A stretch of 64,000 nucleotides of DNA from an uncultured Clostridia bacterium (GCA_948676835.1 CAPOZU010000003.1:62001-126000), one strand, 5' to 3'. Shown: positions 37,562-47,072, counted from the first letter of the stretch. The notes: a model not told the origin generated them from the letters alone. Translations and numbers: made by a program.

Positions 37562-38812
37562 TTATTTCTCATTTTTTATTTTAATTTTTAATTCATCCCA
37601 TATCTCTGTTGTTCTTACATATTCTTTATAATGCTTTTTTACATTCTTATCATAATCTTTAAGTTCTGCAATTAAACTTCTAAAATCACATGTCTCAAAT
37701 TGTTCTGAAAGCTTGTCTACGCTTTTTTCTAGATTTTCAATAGAATCTTCTATAATCTTTTTATAATTTTCTTTTTCATTTATATAAAAATATAATGGTT
37801 TATATTTTATCCATCCAAGTGTTGCTTTATAAAATCTTTGTTCAATTCCATTGTCCTCTAAAACTATTTTTAATGGACGTTTTGGAAATTTTTCCTTCAT
37901 AAGTCCTGTGAATTTTAAAAATCCATCATGAAAATGATACGCTGGAACAGAAACAACTTCTGTATTTTTGCTTACTGTTGCACAAGCAAAAAATGAATCT
38001 TCTCCTCTGGCTCCTGGTGGATTATAAAATGCTGGTATCTTTTCTATATGGTTTAAATTTAAACATAAATTTGAACCATATAGAATTGGTGTTTCTCCAG
38101 ATTTACTTATTTTCCTAGGTTTAATTTTAGCTAAAGCAATATCTTCATCTGCATATTTTAAGAATCCATCTTTAACTCGAGTTTTATTAACATTTTCCCA
38201 TGAAATAACTTCATTTGAAATTCCATCTATGAAATTTTTATAATCATCTTCTTGTAATGTTTCATTATACTCTATATATGGTATTGGACTCATAACTCCG
38301 CATCTATCACCTACAGTAATATCAGTTTTAGAAATACTTTCTAAATGTTTTCTTATTGTATCTTGTTTTACCCATGTAATTTCATTATTATTTCTCATAT
38401 CTGCTAATGGATATTCATCATCATCCCAAAATAATAAGTAATCCATTTTCATTTTTAAAGCATGATAAAGAATTGCATTTCTAGCTTTTGCATATCCTTT
38501 TCCGATAAATAAATCTGCATCTGCTCCAGATAAACCATATTTTGATATTAATACTTTTTTCTCTTCATCTATTTCTTCTGGTGTTATATATTTTATATTG
38601 GCATATTTATATATTTCTGGAAGAATTCCATAAAAATCTGTTCTAGTTGTAAATTGATAGCCTAAATCAAATAGTATGTATATTGTAAAATTCACTTTAG
38701 TTTCTAAATCTTGTACTTGTTCAACTAAGTATTTGGCATATGAATTTATAATTTTACATACATTTGGTCTTCCAGTTATAAAGCCTATTCCAAAGTTTAC
38801 CTCTTTTTTCAT
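37562..38812 (-). CDS. GT-A-fold glycosyltransferase-like protein
   Basis: Start is taken at ATG 38812 (MKKEVNFGIGFITGRPNVCK), after AAAAGAGGG; a longer frame from 38866 would run into the sua5 gene. About 416 residues. The KARNAILYHALKMKMDYLLFWDDDEYPLA block, with a DDD metal site after a helix, is typical of GT-A glycosyltransferases. A later AYHFHDG could be the C-terminal metal ligand. The acceptor is unknown. The last 100 residues are helical. Confidence 0.65.
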   Translation of the reverse strand: MKKEVNFGIGFITGRPNVCKIINSYAKYLVEQVQDLETKVNFTIYILFDLGYQFTTRTDFYGILPEIYKYANIKYITPEEIDEEKKVLISKYGLSGADADLFIGKGYAKARNAILYHALKMKMDYLLFWDDDEYPLADMRNNNEITWVKQDTIRKHLESISKTDITVGDRCGVMSPIPYIEYNETLQEDDYKNFIDGISNEVISWENVNKTRVKDGFLKYADEDIALAKIKPRKISKSGETPILYGSNLCLNLNHIEKIPAFYNPPGARGEDSFFACATVSKNTEVVSVPAYHFHDGFLKFTGLMKEKFPKRPLKIVLEDNGIEQRFYKATLGWIKYKPLYFYINEKENYKKIIEDSIENLEKSVDKLSEQFETCDFRSLIAELKDYDKNVKKHYKEYVRTTEIWDELKIKIKNEK

Positions 38813-38837
38813 AAACCCTCTTTTCTCATATATAGCA

Positions 38838-39887
38838 CTATTGTTTTTCAAAAAAATCGTGCTCACAAGTTCTTATTAATCTATTCATTATTGCATATCC
38901 TAAACCTTCCATTTTTACTCCTTCTATAATAATTTTGGAAGATTTTATTTTATCTGCTTTTCTTAATGCTGAAAAAATGTTTCTAGCATAATCTTCAAGA
39001 TTATCTTTTTTTCCAACAGAAATAAACCTTTGATCATCTAAAAACAATTTTTCCTTATGTTCTTCAACACCTATAACAACTACATCTCCATCATATTGCT
39101 TAATAAATTTTTTCAAATAAAAAATTTGATCTAACTCATCTTTGCAATATACTAGTTTGCAACTTGTTTCTGGTGCATAATGTTTGTATTTCATTCCTGG
39201 GCTTTCTGCAACTTCATCTTTATTTAAAGTTCCCAAAATATTTTTATCTATTCTAACTCTTCCAATTACTGCATCAATTTGCTCTGGAGTAATTTTCCCT
39301 GGTCTTAAAACAACTGGAACTTCATCTATAACTTTTACAACTGTTGATTCAATTCCAATCTTAGTTTCTCCACCATCAACAATTGCAGAAACTTTTCCTT
39401 CTAATTCTTTTCTTATATCTTCAATTTTAGTACCACTTGGCTTTCCAGATATATTGGCACTTGGAGCTGCAATTGGCACTCCCGAATAAGTTATAATTCC
39501 TTTAGCAATTATATTTTCAGGTATTCTAATTGCAACTGTATCTAATCCAGCTGTAACAATGTCTGGTATAATAGGTTTCCTTTTTAATATAAGAGTAAAA
39601 GGACCTGGCATAAAATTGTCTATTAATTCCTGCTCAACCTCAGTAATATCTTGTGCTACTTCTTGTATCTTATTTCTATCTGCCAAATGCACAATTAATG
39701 GATTGTCTGAAGGTCTTCCTTTGGCTGCAAAAATTTTTCCAACAGCATTCGCATCTAAAGCATTGGCTCCAATACCATATACAGTTTCTGTTGGAAATAT
39801 TATAATCTCACCATTTCTTATTAAATTACATACTACTCTTAATTCTTCTGTATTAGTCATTTTTTCCCAATTATAATACATTTTCAT
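38838..39887 (-). CDS. Threonylcarbamoyl-AMP synthase (Sua5/YrdC)
   Basis: The YrdC domain shows FPTETVYGIGANALD, KIFAAKGRPSDNPLIVH and IAAPSANISGKPSGT. A C-terminal Sua5 domain follows (SPGMKYKHYAPET, GYAIMNRLIRTCEHD). It makes threonylcarbamoyl-AMP from Thr, bicarbonate and ATP for t6A37 of tRNAs reading ANN codons. Full length (349 aa). Confidence 0.93.
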   Translation of the reverse strand: MKMYYNWEKMTNTEELRVVCNLIRNGEIIIFPTETVYGIGANALDANAVGKIFAAKGRPSDNPLIVHLADRNKIQEVAQDITEVEQELIDNFMPGPFTLILKRKPIIPDIVTAGLDTVAIRIPENIIAKGIITYSGVPIAAPSANISGKPSGTKIEDIRKELEGKVSAIVDGGETKIGIESTVVKVIDEVPVVLRPGKITPEQIDAVIGRVRIDKNILGTLNKDEVAESPGMKYKHYAPETSCKLVYCKDELDQIFYLKKFIKQYDGDVVVIGVEEHKEKLFLDDQRFISVGKKDNLEDYARNIFSALRKADKIKSSKIIIEGVKMEGLGYAIMNRLIRTCEHDFFEKQ

Positions 39888-39902
39888 TCAACCTCAGCGT
39901 AC

Positions 39903-39932
39903 ATTATACTATATATTTATGTAAATTGTCAA
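39903..39932 (-). promoter_or_regulatory. Promoter of the sua5-type gene
   Basis: On the minus strand TTGACA (39932-39927), 18 bases, TATAAT (39908-39903), then GAGGTTG before the start at 39887. Confidence 0.8.
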
Positions 39933-39972
39933 ACTTATATATTTTATCTTAAGATTTAAAATTTATACTATA

Positions 39973-40000
39973 TTGCAAATAGTAGGTTTTATGGTATAAT
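39973..40000 (+). promoter_or_regulatory. Promoter of the GNAT gene
   Basis: TTGCAA (39973-39978), 16 bases, TATAAT (39995-40000). An AAAGGAG ribosome site precedes the start at 40037. Confidence 0.7.
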
Positions 40001-40036
40001 ATTGAAAGTATTAATTTATATAAAGGAGATTATTTA

Positions 40037-40486
40037 ATGGAAATAATAGAGTTTGATAATAAATATAGGAAAGAAACTATAGATTTATTAATAGATGTTG
40101 CTGTTATTGAATATGGATTTCCTGAATGGAAGGATGAATTACTTCAATTTAAAAATGAATTTTTTAAGAATAATGGTGGAAATTGTTGGATTGCAATAGA
40201 AGATGATACAGTTATAGGAACAATTAGTTTAAGAAAAATGTCTGATGATTGTGGTGAAGTTAAAAACTTGTATATTCTTAAAGAAAAACGAGGAGCTTCA
40301 ACTGTTGGACAAGATTTATTAAATACTTTATTTGATTATGCAAAACAAGTTGGTTATTCAAAATTAAGATTAGATACTTATAAGCAATTTGAAAGAGCTA
40401 TTAGATTTTATGAAAAAAATGGATTCAAACTTATAGATAGTACAGATATTCACTTCTTTTATGAAAAAGATTTAAATAATAATTAA
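40037..40486 (+). CDS. GNAT-family N-acetyltransferase
   Basis: The 149-residue protein contains IGTISLRKMSDDCGEVKNLYIL, EKRGASTVGQDLL (the acetyl-CoA pyrophosphate loop, with a Ser/Thr-rich variant of the usual RGxG) and LRLDTYKQFERAIRFYEKNGFK, all GNAT hallmarks. The substrate cannot be told. It is transcribed alone, from its own promoter to its own terminator. Confidence 0.85.
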   Translation: MEIIEFDNKYRKETIDLLIDVAVIEYGFPEWKDELLQFKNEFFKNNGGNCWIAIEDDTVIGTISLRKMSDDCGEVKNLYILKEKRGASTVGQDLLNTLFDYAKQVGYSKLRLDTYKQFERAIRFYEKNGFKLIDSTDIHFFYEKDLNNN

Positions 40487-40490
40487 TAAA

Positions 40491-40520
40491 CAAAAAGCCT
40501 CACGATCGGAGGCTTTTTTG
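40491..40520. terminator. Bidirectional terminator
   Basis: CAAAAAGCCTC, a 7-base loop, then GAGGCTTTTTTG lie between the convergent GNAT and glycosyltransferase genes. Confidence 0.9.
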
Positions 40521-40521
40521 T

Positions 40522-41703
40522 TTATTTTAATTCACTTAATATTTTGCAAAAATTATTATAGTAATTAGGAGTATCATAATCTTGAACAAGTTCCTCTGAA
40601 TGTTTTCCCATTTTTTCACGCAATTCTTTATCACATACTAATTTATCTAAAGCTTTACTTAAATTAGGAATAAAATTATCTCCTCTCTCAACAATTATTG
40701 CATTTTTATCATCAACTATATCAGGTATTGCTCCCGCATCAGAAGTAACTAAAGGTAACCCACTTGCCATTGCTTCTATTACTGTTAGTCCAAATGGTTC
40801 TTCAAATATTGATGGAATAACAGCTATATCAGATATATTATGAATTTTATATAATTCTTTGTTTGCAATATAACCAGTAAAAATTATTCTATCTTTTAAC
40901 TCCTCTGAAAGCTTAAATAATTCTTCTTCAAACGGTGTTCTTACTTGTTTTGCATAATTACAATTTCCCATAATCATTAACTTACATTTAGATACATTTT
41001 TCATTTGCTTAAAGCTCTGAATTAATTCTTTTATACCTTTTTCAGCAATTGTTCTACCACAGAAATTAATAACAATTTCATCATCTGCAATATTATATTT
41101 TTCTTTTAGTCTTCTTTTTTCATCTTCACTTATTTTCTTTGAAAAATCTTCTAAATGGATAGCATTTTCTATTGGAATTACTTTTTCTTTAGGCGTATCT
41201 GTTTGCTCATAGTAACAACCTGCAATAAAATGACTAACTACTAATATTGCTTTATAATATTCGTGTAATCCATGTTCTATTTTGGGACCATGTAAATAGG
41301 TTATACTTTTTTCAAATGGTACTGATGGAATTAAATGTTCTTTCCTACCACCTTGTATAATTACATAATCAAAACTTTTATCTTTAATTGCATTTTCTAC
41401 TTTATTAGTATATTCAATCAATGCATTATCTACTGATGCATATTCATATTTTTCCTTTTCCAATTCCATTGGAATATATATAAATTTTGAATGTTTATAA
41501 ACTTTGCTTGCTTCTTCTGCAAGTTCATCATAAACAGAAACAAAAGTTATATTCATCTTATGAAACTTTTCATTTTCATCTGCTAAAAAAGTAGCTAATT
41601 GTTCTACTGCTCCCCCTTTTACTGCTGGTACAGGAAAAAATCTTGGCATTACTATACATATATTTAACATAAATTCATTATATGACATATAACAATATGC
41701 CAC
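40522..41703 (-). CDS. GT4-family glycosyltransferase
   Basis: GT-B fold: N-terminal domain from NICIVMPRFFPVPAVKGGAVE, and C-terminal nucleotide-sugar domain with INFCGRTIAEKGIKELI and EPFGLTVIEAMASGLPLVTSD. It resembles CotSA-type glycosyltransferases of spore formers. The start is uncertain: the GTG at 41703 sits 3 bases after AAAGGAG; internal ATGs (41688, 41670) lack a ribosome site. Confidence 0.85.
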   Translation of the reverse strand: MAYCYMSYNEFMLNICIVMPRFFPVPAVKGGAVEQLATFLADENEKFHKMNITFVSVYDELAEEASKVYKHSKFIYIPMELEKEKYEYASVDNALIEYTNKVENAIKDKSFDYVIIQGGRKEHLIPSVPFEKSITYLHGPKIEHGLHEYYKAILVVSHFIAGCYYEQTDTPKEKVIPIENAIHLEDFSKKISEDEKRRLKEKYNIADDEIVINFCGRTIAEKGIKELIQSFKQMKNVSKCKLMIMGNCNYAKQVRTPFEEELFKLSEELKDRIIFTGYIANKELYKIHNISDIAVIPSIFEEPFGLTVIEAMASGLPLVTSDAGAIPDIVDDKNAIIVERGDNFIPNLSKALDKLVCDKELREKMGKHSEELVQDYDTPNYYNNFCKILSELK

Positions 41704-42033
41704 ACACTCCTTTCTATATTACAAATATTCTACATGATGTTTTAATAATTTACTTGTAATTTTTACTTTAACATACTTCATAAAGATTATCAATACTTTT
41801 AATTCTATTTCTATTTTCCTCTTTTTTCACAAAATACTTAGAAATAGTAGATTTTTATGTTAATTTGTGGTAGAATGTTGCCACATTTATTATACCTTAC
41901 TGAAAACTATGTTTTTTAATAAGAATCATACTACTATTTCAGTATAGTTATAAAATTTTATAAAAGGAGGTTTTGTTTATAAATTTTAAAGTCTTAACTA
42001 AATAAAAATTCAAACCTTACAAGGAGGAACATC
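41704..42033. other. AT-rich intergenic region ahead of the five-gene cluster
   Basis: No gene of normal size is seen. There are two strong Shine-Dalgarno sequences: AAAAGGAGG near 41963, followed by only a tiny possible ORF from TTG (about 10 codons), and AAGGAGG at 42021-42027 for the first cluster gene. A leader peptide is possible. No riboswitch fold was recognised. Confidence 0.4.
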
Positions 42034-42936
42034 ATGAAAGAAAAATGTGTATTGTTTGCTACTCTACCAGCACTTAACAATATGGATAAGGTGGAGCAAG
42101 TTTTCCGCAATCCATATATTGCAGAAGTTAGATTCAACACTGGTGCACAAACGCCTTATTCTCCTGAAGAAACTTTACGTATTTTAAAGCAGTTATCTGT
42201 TAAATACAGAAAAAGGCTTTGGGTAGATTTAAAAGGTCGGCAATTGCGTGTTATAAAGTGGGCTGATCCACTGTTTTCCTGTATCGAATTAAATCACAAT
42301 ATCGAGCTTGAATATCCTGCAAAAGTTTTTTTCAGAAATGGTGATGAAGTAAATATTACTCATGTCAAATCTGGAAATAAAATATTTGTAGATCCTCTTC
42401 CTAAATATGCTTTAGGAGCTGGTCAATCTGTAAATATTATTGCAAAAGATATTGAGATTGAAGGATATCTGATTGATAGAGATAAAGAATATTTGTCTGC
42501 GTGCAAAAGCCTTGGGATTAGATTTATTATGGCCTCTTTTGTTGAGTCTTTTACCGACTTGGCAGAGATTACTTCTCTTTTGCCTCGGGCAAAAATTATT
42601 TGCAAAATCGAATCAGAAAAGGGTCTACAGCTCATTTCTCAGTACAACATGTCTGGCAGACTTATGGCTGCACGTGATGATTTATATTTGCAAACTGGTC
42701 AGAATCCCAAAATGATTAAGCATTTGAGAAGTATTATTAAAAGTGATCCTAAAGCAATCTGTGCTTCAAGGATTTTCTTGTCTCTTCAAAAAAACGACAG
42801 CGTAGATCTTGCTGATTTTGCAGATTTGGAACTAATGTACCGTATTGGATATAGACGTTTTATGCTTTGTGATAATGTGTGCAATTACTGTTTTGAAAAG
42901 GCCATATACGCATGGAAGGAGTTTATCAATGGATAA
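42034..42936 (+). CDS. Pyruvate-kinase/HpcH-like TIM-barrel protein
   Basis: The 300-residue protein echoes the pyruvate kinase barrel: RLWVDLKGRQLRV (like the DxKGPxIR strand), FIMASFVESFTDL, KIICKIESEKGL with the general Lys, and MAARDDLYLQTG in place of ARGDLGVE. The B and C domains of true pyruvate kinase are missing, so HpcH/CitE-like chemistry on a phospho-acid is equally possible. Composition is richer in GC than flanking genes, and two in-frame CGG (42238, 42586) read as Arg. First of a tight five-gene operon. Confidence 0.55.
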   Translation: MKEKCVLFATLPALNNMDKVEQVFRNPYIAEVRFNTGAQTPYSPEETLRILKQLSVKYRKRLWVDLKGRQLRVIKWADPLFSCIELNHNIELEYPAKVFFRNGDEVNITHVKSGNKIFVDPLPKYALGAGQSVNIIAKDIEIEGYLIDRDKEYLSACKSLGIRFIMASFVESFTDLAEITSLLPRAKIICKIESEKGLQLISQYNMSGRLMAARDDLYLQTGQNPKMIKHLRSIIKSDPKAICASRIFLSLQKNDSVDLADFADLELMYRIGYRRFMLCDNVCNYCFEKAIYAWKEFING

Positions 42937-44380
42937 CTATATCTTATGCGGAATGCAGGCTGGTGATGAAGGAAAAGGTAGCTTTATTGATTATCTCTCA
43001 CACAAGAAAGATATTGATTGTGTTATTCGGTATAATGGAGGTTCACAGGCCTCGCACACTGTAGTTACTCCTGACGGAGTTCTTCATAAATTTAGTCAAC
43101 TTGGATCTGGAATGTTTTTAGAAAAATGCCATACTTATATAACAGAAAACATGGTAATCAACCTTGACAATCTTATGATTGAATTAGAGGTGTTTTCAGA
43201 AAAAACCCATATTCCTATTTCCGATTTAATTAAAAGAATTCATATTCATGAAGAATGTTTTGTAGTAACTCCATATCATAAACTTATCAATAAACTTCGT
43301 GAGCTTTCTAAAGGAAATCAAAGACGTGGCACTATTGGTACTGGAGTAAGCGAAGTAATGTATTTGGCAAAATACAATCCTTTTCTTGCTCTTAAAGTAA
43401 AAGATATTTTTTCTTATGATAGTTCTGATTCACTTATTAGATGTCTTTACGAACTGCAGAAATATGTTCAAAATTTTTATACTTCTAATAAAGATGAAAT
43501 AAAGAAAAATGCACCTACTTGTTTAAGGAATAGTCTGGATTTAGAACTAGAATTTTTGCTTGAACAAACATCATTTTTAAAAATTGCTCGTATATTTATC
43601 AAAAATTTTAAGAATGCACCTGAATCAAGAAATTTCAGAAGCTGCATTTATTCAAGCCAAGAGCAAACATATAGAAAATTTTGTTCAAGTGCCATTTTTG
43701 AAGGTGCTCAAGGTCTTCTGATTGATGATATATATGGAATTAAACCTAATACAACTTATCTTGATACAACTATCAATTTCGCACTTAAGCTTTCAGTAGA
43801 CCAGGACAATATTACAAAAATAGGTATTGCAAAAGCATTTTCTTCAAGACATGGTTTAGGATTATTCCTTACTGAAGATGTTCAGATGAATCAAAAAATT
43901 TCGGACAACAATCAAGAAGAATCTTTTTGGAATGGTAAAATTCGTTTTGGATGGTTTGATACTGTATTAGTAAAATATGCTCAAATGATTAACAAGGTAG
44001 ATACTTTGTTTTTATCATCTCTTGATAAATTAGATTCTTTTGAAAAAATCAAGATATGCATTGCTTACATTTATACAGGAGCTATTGATGATAAATTCAA
44101 AAAAATCTTCGAATATTCTATCAAACCTAATGGATTAATTGTTATAACAAGCATAAAAGAACCTGATACAAATTTGGGAAACTATCTAAAAGAATGTCTT
44201 CCCTTCTATCTTTGTATTGATGGGTGGATGGCTGATATTTCAAAAATTACAGATGCATGTACTCTTCCTGAGAAGTGCTTAAACTATATTCACTTGTTGG
44301 AAATCTATTCAGGTATCCCGATTTCTGTGATATCTGTTGGTCCCACAAGAGAAAATAAAGTTGTCATCAAGCCTGTTTAA
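42929..44380 (+). CDS. Adenylosuccinate synthetase-like (PurA-like) ligase
   Basis: Start chosen at ATG 42929 after AAGGAG, overlapping the previous gene by 8 bases. CGMQAGDEGKGSFIDYL and VIRYNGGSQASHTVV reproduce the PurA P-loop and the IMP/Asp loop, and RRGTIGTGVSE and FEGAQGLLIDD follow. At 483 residues it exceeds normal PurA (about 430), and the central part diverges. It may join an amino acid to a nucleotide-like acceptor rather than make AMP. In-frame CGG at 43028 encodes the conserved Arg of the RxxGG loop. Confidence 0.75.
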   Translation: MDNYILCGMQAGDEGKGSFIDYLSHKKDIDCVIRYNGGSQASHTVVTPDGVLHKFSQLGSGMFLEKCHTYITENMVINLDNLMIELEVFSEKTHIPISDLIKRIHIHEECFVVTPYHKLINKLRELSKGNQRRGTIGTGVSEVMYLAKYNPFLALKVKDIFSYDSSDSLIRCLYELQKYVQNFYTSNKDEIKKNAPTCLRNSLDLELEFLLEQTSFLKIARIFIKNFKNAPESRNFRSCIYSSQEQTYRKFCSSAIFEGAQGLLIDDIYGIKPNTTYLDTTINFALKLSVDQDNITKIGIAKAFSSRHGLGLFLTEDVQMNQKISDNNQEESFWNGKIRFGWFDTVLVKYAQMINKVDTLFLSSLDKLDSFEKIKICIAYIYTGAIDDKFKKIFEYSIKPNGLIVITSIKEPDTNLGNYLKECLPFYLCIDGWMADISKITDACTLPEKCLNYIHLLEIYSGIPISVISVGPTRENKVVIKPV

Positions 44381-44393
44381 GTGAGGTGATATA

Positions 44394-44978
44394 ATGAATA
44401 TCTATCAGAAAGTCAGTAATTTTTTAGAAACTCATGATACTGTAAACATTGTAATTGCAGGTCAAACTTGCTCTGGGAAAACAACCTTAGCAAAACAAAT
44501 TCACAAGCATTTTTCAGAAAACCATTCTGTTTGTATTATCTCGGAAGATGATTATTTCAAGAATCTTTGTGATATTCCAGTAGGAGCCGGATGGTACCTT
44601 ATGGAAGTGCCTGAAGCATTTGAAGTTGAGGAATTTAGAAGTGATGTTCGTTCTCTTTTGCAATATGGGTATGCAAAAATGCCCATCTATGATATTAGCG
44701 CTAATATGAGAGTTAGTAAAAACAAAATGATTCACTCCTGCAAAATCAATATTTTTGAAGGATTGCATACTATTCAAATCTTAAGTGATTTGGAAAATAG
44801 TATTAGTATTTTTGTTGATACACCTCCTGTTACTTGCTTAGAACGACGTATTGCAAGAGATAGTGAAAATCTGGGAGTACCTGAAAACCGTATCCGTGAA
44901 TATTGGAATGATTGCATACAGCCTATGTCTGAAAGATTTATTTTGCCTCAGAAATATTATGCAGATATCATTTTTTAG
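44394..44978 (+). CDS. Uridine-kinase-like P-loop phosphotransferase
   Basis: The 194-residue protein has GQTCSGKTTLAKQI (Walker A), IISEDDYFKNL, INIFEGLHTIQ and CLERRIARDSENLG, the order found in uridine kinase/phosphoribulokinase folds. The substrate may be the product of the PurA-like enzyme. A GAGGTGAT ribosome site lies before the ATG, 13 bases after the preceding stop. Confidence 0.72.
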   Translation: MNIYQKVSNFLETHDTVNIVIAGQTCSGKTTLAKQIHKHFSENHSVCIISEDDYFKNLCDIPVGAGWYLMEVPEAFEVEEFRSDVRSLLQYGYAKMPIYDISANMRVSKNKMIHSCKINIFEGLHTIQILSDLENSISIFVDTPPVTCLERRIARDSENLGVPENRIREYWNDCIQPMSERFILPQKYYADIIF

Positions 44979-44991
44979 GAGGTGAAAACCA

Positions 44992-46035
44992 ATGAATATC
45001 AAAGAACTTTATGAGAAGTTATTACAAGCCAAGCGACCTATCGATTTTTTTGGCAATGTATCTTCCAAAAATGATTTACATGTAGAATTCATGAAATATG
45101 TTCCTATGTTCGATCCTGAGTTTGCTCAACATGAAGATGAATATATCACAGGTCAAACCTTGTCAATTCTGAACGAATTGTATGAATTGGGATTAGACGA
45201 AATTAAACATGGTATTTATTCTAAAGTAAATCCTGTTTCTTTTTTCAAAAGTACTACTCCTATATTTGAAATCACAGTAGAGGACCAATTGTATCAAATT
45301 TACTGGTGTATTTGTGTAGGAGAAGTTGCTTATATTTTCAAGGGAGCATCTGAAAATGATGTTGTCTACTTGAAAATGGCAATTAATCCTGAAGATAATG
45401 ATTTAATTGACTGTGAATATGATGTGCTTTCTACACTACGGCATCAATCTCTTCCATATGTTGAGAAAGAAATCAAGATAAATAGTTCAAACACCATTCT
45501 CATGAGAGAAGTTAAAGGCATATCAATGCCTGATCTCATGAAAGAATACCAAGGTGGTGTTCCTGCAGAACATGTTATGTGGATGCTTGAAAGAATGCTT
45601 AGTGTTGTAGGCTATCTTCATTCTAATTTCGTAGTGCATGGAAATATTAAACCTGAGAACATTATTATTAACAAAAATAATCATAATGTTTCTCTTTTGG
45701 GACTTTCCTTCTGTATCAAATGTGCTAATATGCCTGATACTCACTACAAAATTGTAAATGCTTTCTATACTGCACCTGAAGTAAATAAAACAGCAAAGGT
45801 ATTACCTTCTTCTGATATTTATTCTATTGGTAAGGTTGCTATCGAACTTCTTGGTGGTAACATTGAAACCAATGAAATTCCGAGTTTTGTTGATTCTCGT
45901 GTTAGAGAATTTATCAAAAAAATGGTTAGTCTTGATCCTGAGGATAGACCAAACGATGCATGGGAGCTTTGGACTGAACTTAGGAAAATCAGAACTGCTG
46001 TTTTCGGTAACCAAAGATTCAAAACTTTAAATTAA
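44992..46035 (+). CDS. Protein-kinase-fold protein, probably catalytically altered
   Basis: The C-terminal 240 residues fit a eukaryotic-type kinase: VVYLKMAI (VAxK-like Lys), TILMREVKGISMPDLM, VVHGNIKPENIIIN, APEVN and SDIYSIGKVAIELL. The catalytic HRD is HGN and the DFG position reads LGL, so a pseudokinase or nucleotide sensor is likelier than a normal kinase. The N-terminal 110 residues are unique. One in-frame CGG (45439). It lies in one operon with the P-loop and vWA genes. Confidence 0.7.
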   Translation: MNIKELYEKLLQAKRPIDFFGNVSSKNDLHVEFMKYVPMFDPEFAQHEDEYITGQTLSILNELYELGLDEIKHGIYSKVNPVSFFKSTTPIFEITVEDQLYQIYWCICVGEVAYIFKGASENDVVYLKMAINPEDNDLIDCEYDVLSTLRHQSLPYVEKEIKINSSNTILMREVKGISMPDLMKEYQGGVPAEHVMWMLERMLSVVGYLHSNFVVHGNIKPENIIINKNNHNVSLLGLSFCIKCANMPDTHYKIVNAFYTAPEVNKTAKVLPSSDIYSIGKVAIELLGGNIETNEIPSFVDSRVREFIKKMVSLDPEDRPNDAWELWTELRKIRTAVFGNQRFKTLN

Positions 46036-46048
46036 GGAGGACTTTATT

Positions 46049-46972
46049 ATGGGTGGCTCTAGTTATGATCGTGATGTATATTCGTCAAGTTCGAGTTCAG
46101 GTTGGGGCAGAAGTTCTAGTAGCTTTGGAGCAAGTTCTTACTCCGAATCACGGCTGTCTAGTTCTAGATTGCACCAATCTATGATGCCTAATGGGAAGCT
46201 TTTGGAAAGTAAAGCAAAAACTCCTATTATCATTATGCTCGATGTAACGGGTTCAAATATCAATTTTGCTCGGGTAGTTTATGATAAGCTTCCTATGTTT
46301 TACGGGCAAATCGAACAAAAAAAATACCTGAAGGATTTCGATATTGCAATCTGTGCTGTTGGTGATGCTTATACCGATAAGTACCCTCTGCAGATTGGTA
46401 GTTTTGCCAAAGGTATTGAGATCGACTCGTGGATTGAAAAACTTGTTCTTGAAGGAGAAGGTGGTGGCCAGCGCAAAGAATCTTATGAACTTGCCGCATA
46501 TTATCTGCTTAAGAACGCAAGATTCGCTCCTGGTAGTAGGCCTATTGTCTTCTTTATCGGAGATGAAATGCCTTATCCTACTGTAAATAAGAGTCAAGCA
46601 AACAAATTCGATATTGAGTGTTTTGAAGGCGGCATTGAACCCTTTACGTTGCTCCGTGAAAAAGTTCATGATAATGTATTCATGCTTTTGAATAAGTACT
46701 GCAGTCGCAACTTTGAAGGCGACATTACCAGTTTCTGGAAAAAGCTTCTTGCTCCTGAACATGTGATTAAAATTCACGAAGAAAAGTCTATCGTAGATTT
46801 GATGCTCGGAATTATTTCCATGGTTTCTGAATCAAGAACTCTTGAAAGCTACAAAGTGGATATGCGTGGCAGAGGTCAGACTCAGGCAAGAATTGATGGA
46901 GTGTCCGAATCTCTTGAAGGTCTTTCCAACATTATTGGAATTAAGCCTACTCAGAAAGGAACCAGACTTTAA
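46049..46972 (+). CDS. vWA-domain protein with Ser/Gly-rich N terminus (TerY-like)
   Basis: Residues 1-50 are low-complexity Ser/Gly/Tyr (SSSSSSGWGRSSSSFGASS). A von Willebrand A domain follows, with PIIIMLDVTGSNINFAR (a DxTGS MIDAS variant), ICAVGDAYTDKYPLQ and PIVFFIGDEMPYP. vWA proteins with kinases and small-molecule enzymes recur in tellurium-resistance-type (Ter) stress systems, though no TerD gene is here. Two in-frame CGG (46151, 46271) read as Arg. Last gene before three tandem hairpins. Confidence 0.7.
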   Translation: MGGSSYDRDVYSSSSSSGWGRSSSSFGASSYSESRLSSSRLHQSMMPNGKLLESKAKTPIIIMLDVTGSNINFARVVYDKLPMFYGQIEQKKYLKDFDIAICAVGDAYTDKYPLQIGSFAKGIEIDSWIEKLVLEGEGGGQRKESYELAAYYLLKNARFAPGSRPIVFFIGDEMPYPTVNKSQANKFDIECFEGGIEPFTLLREKVHDNVFMLLNKYCSRNFEGDITSFWKKLLAPEHVIKIHEEKSIVDLMLGIISMVSESRTLESYKVDMRGRGQTQARIDGVSESLEGLSNIIGIKPTQKGTRL

Positions 46973-46978
46973 AAACAT

Positions 46979-47002
46979 ATAGAAAGCTCTCTCGCTTTCT
47001 AT
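46979..47002 (+). terminator. First hairpin after the five-gene cluster
   Basis: ATAGAAAGC and GCTTTCTAT pair around TCTCTC, 7 bases after the vWA stop. No T-run follows. Confidence 0.6.
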
Positions 47003-47036
47003 AAAACAAAATCAAATTTTTAGATTTATAATTAAG

Positions 47037-47064
47037 AAGGGCACGCTAAAATTAGCGTGCCCTT
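47037..47064 (+). terminator. Second, GC-rich hairpin after the cluster
   Basis: AAGGGCACGCTAA and its exact complement surround AA. This resembles the GC-rich hairpins behind the other cassettes and probably marks the cluster's end. Confidence 0.75.
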
Positions 47065-47072
47065 TCTGCAAT

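Noticed and set aside
41704..42033. Riboswitch or T-box before the five-gene cluster
   Set aside because: No specifier-loop, T-box or known aptamer consensus could be recognised in the stretch.
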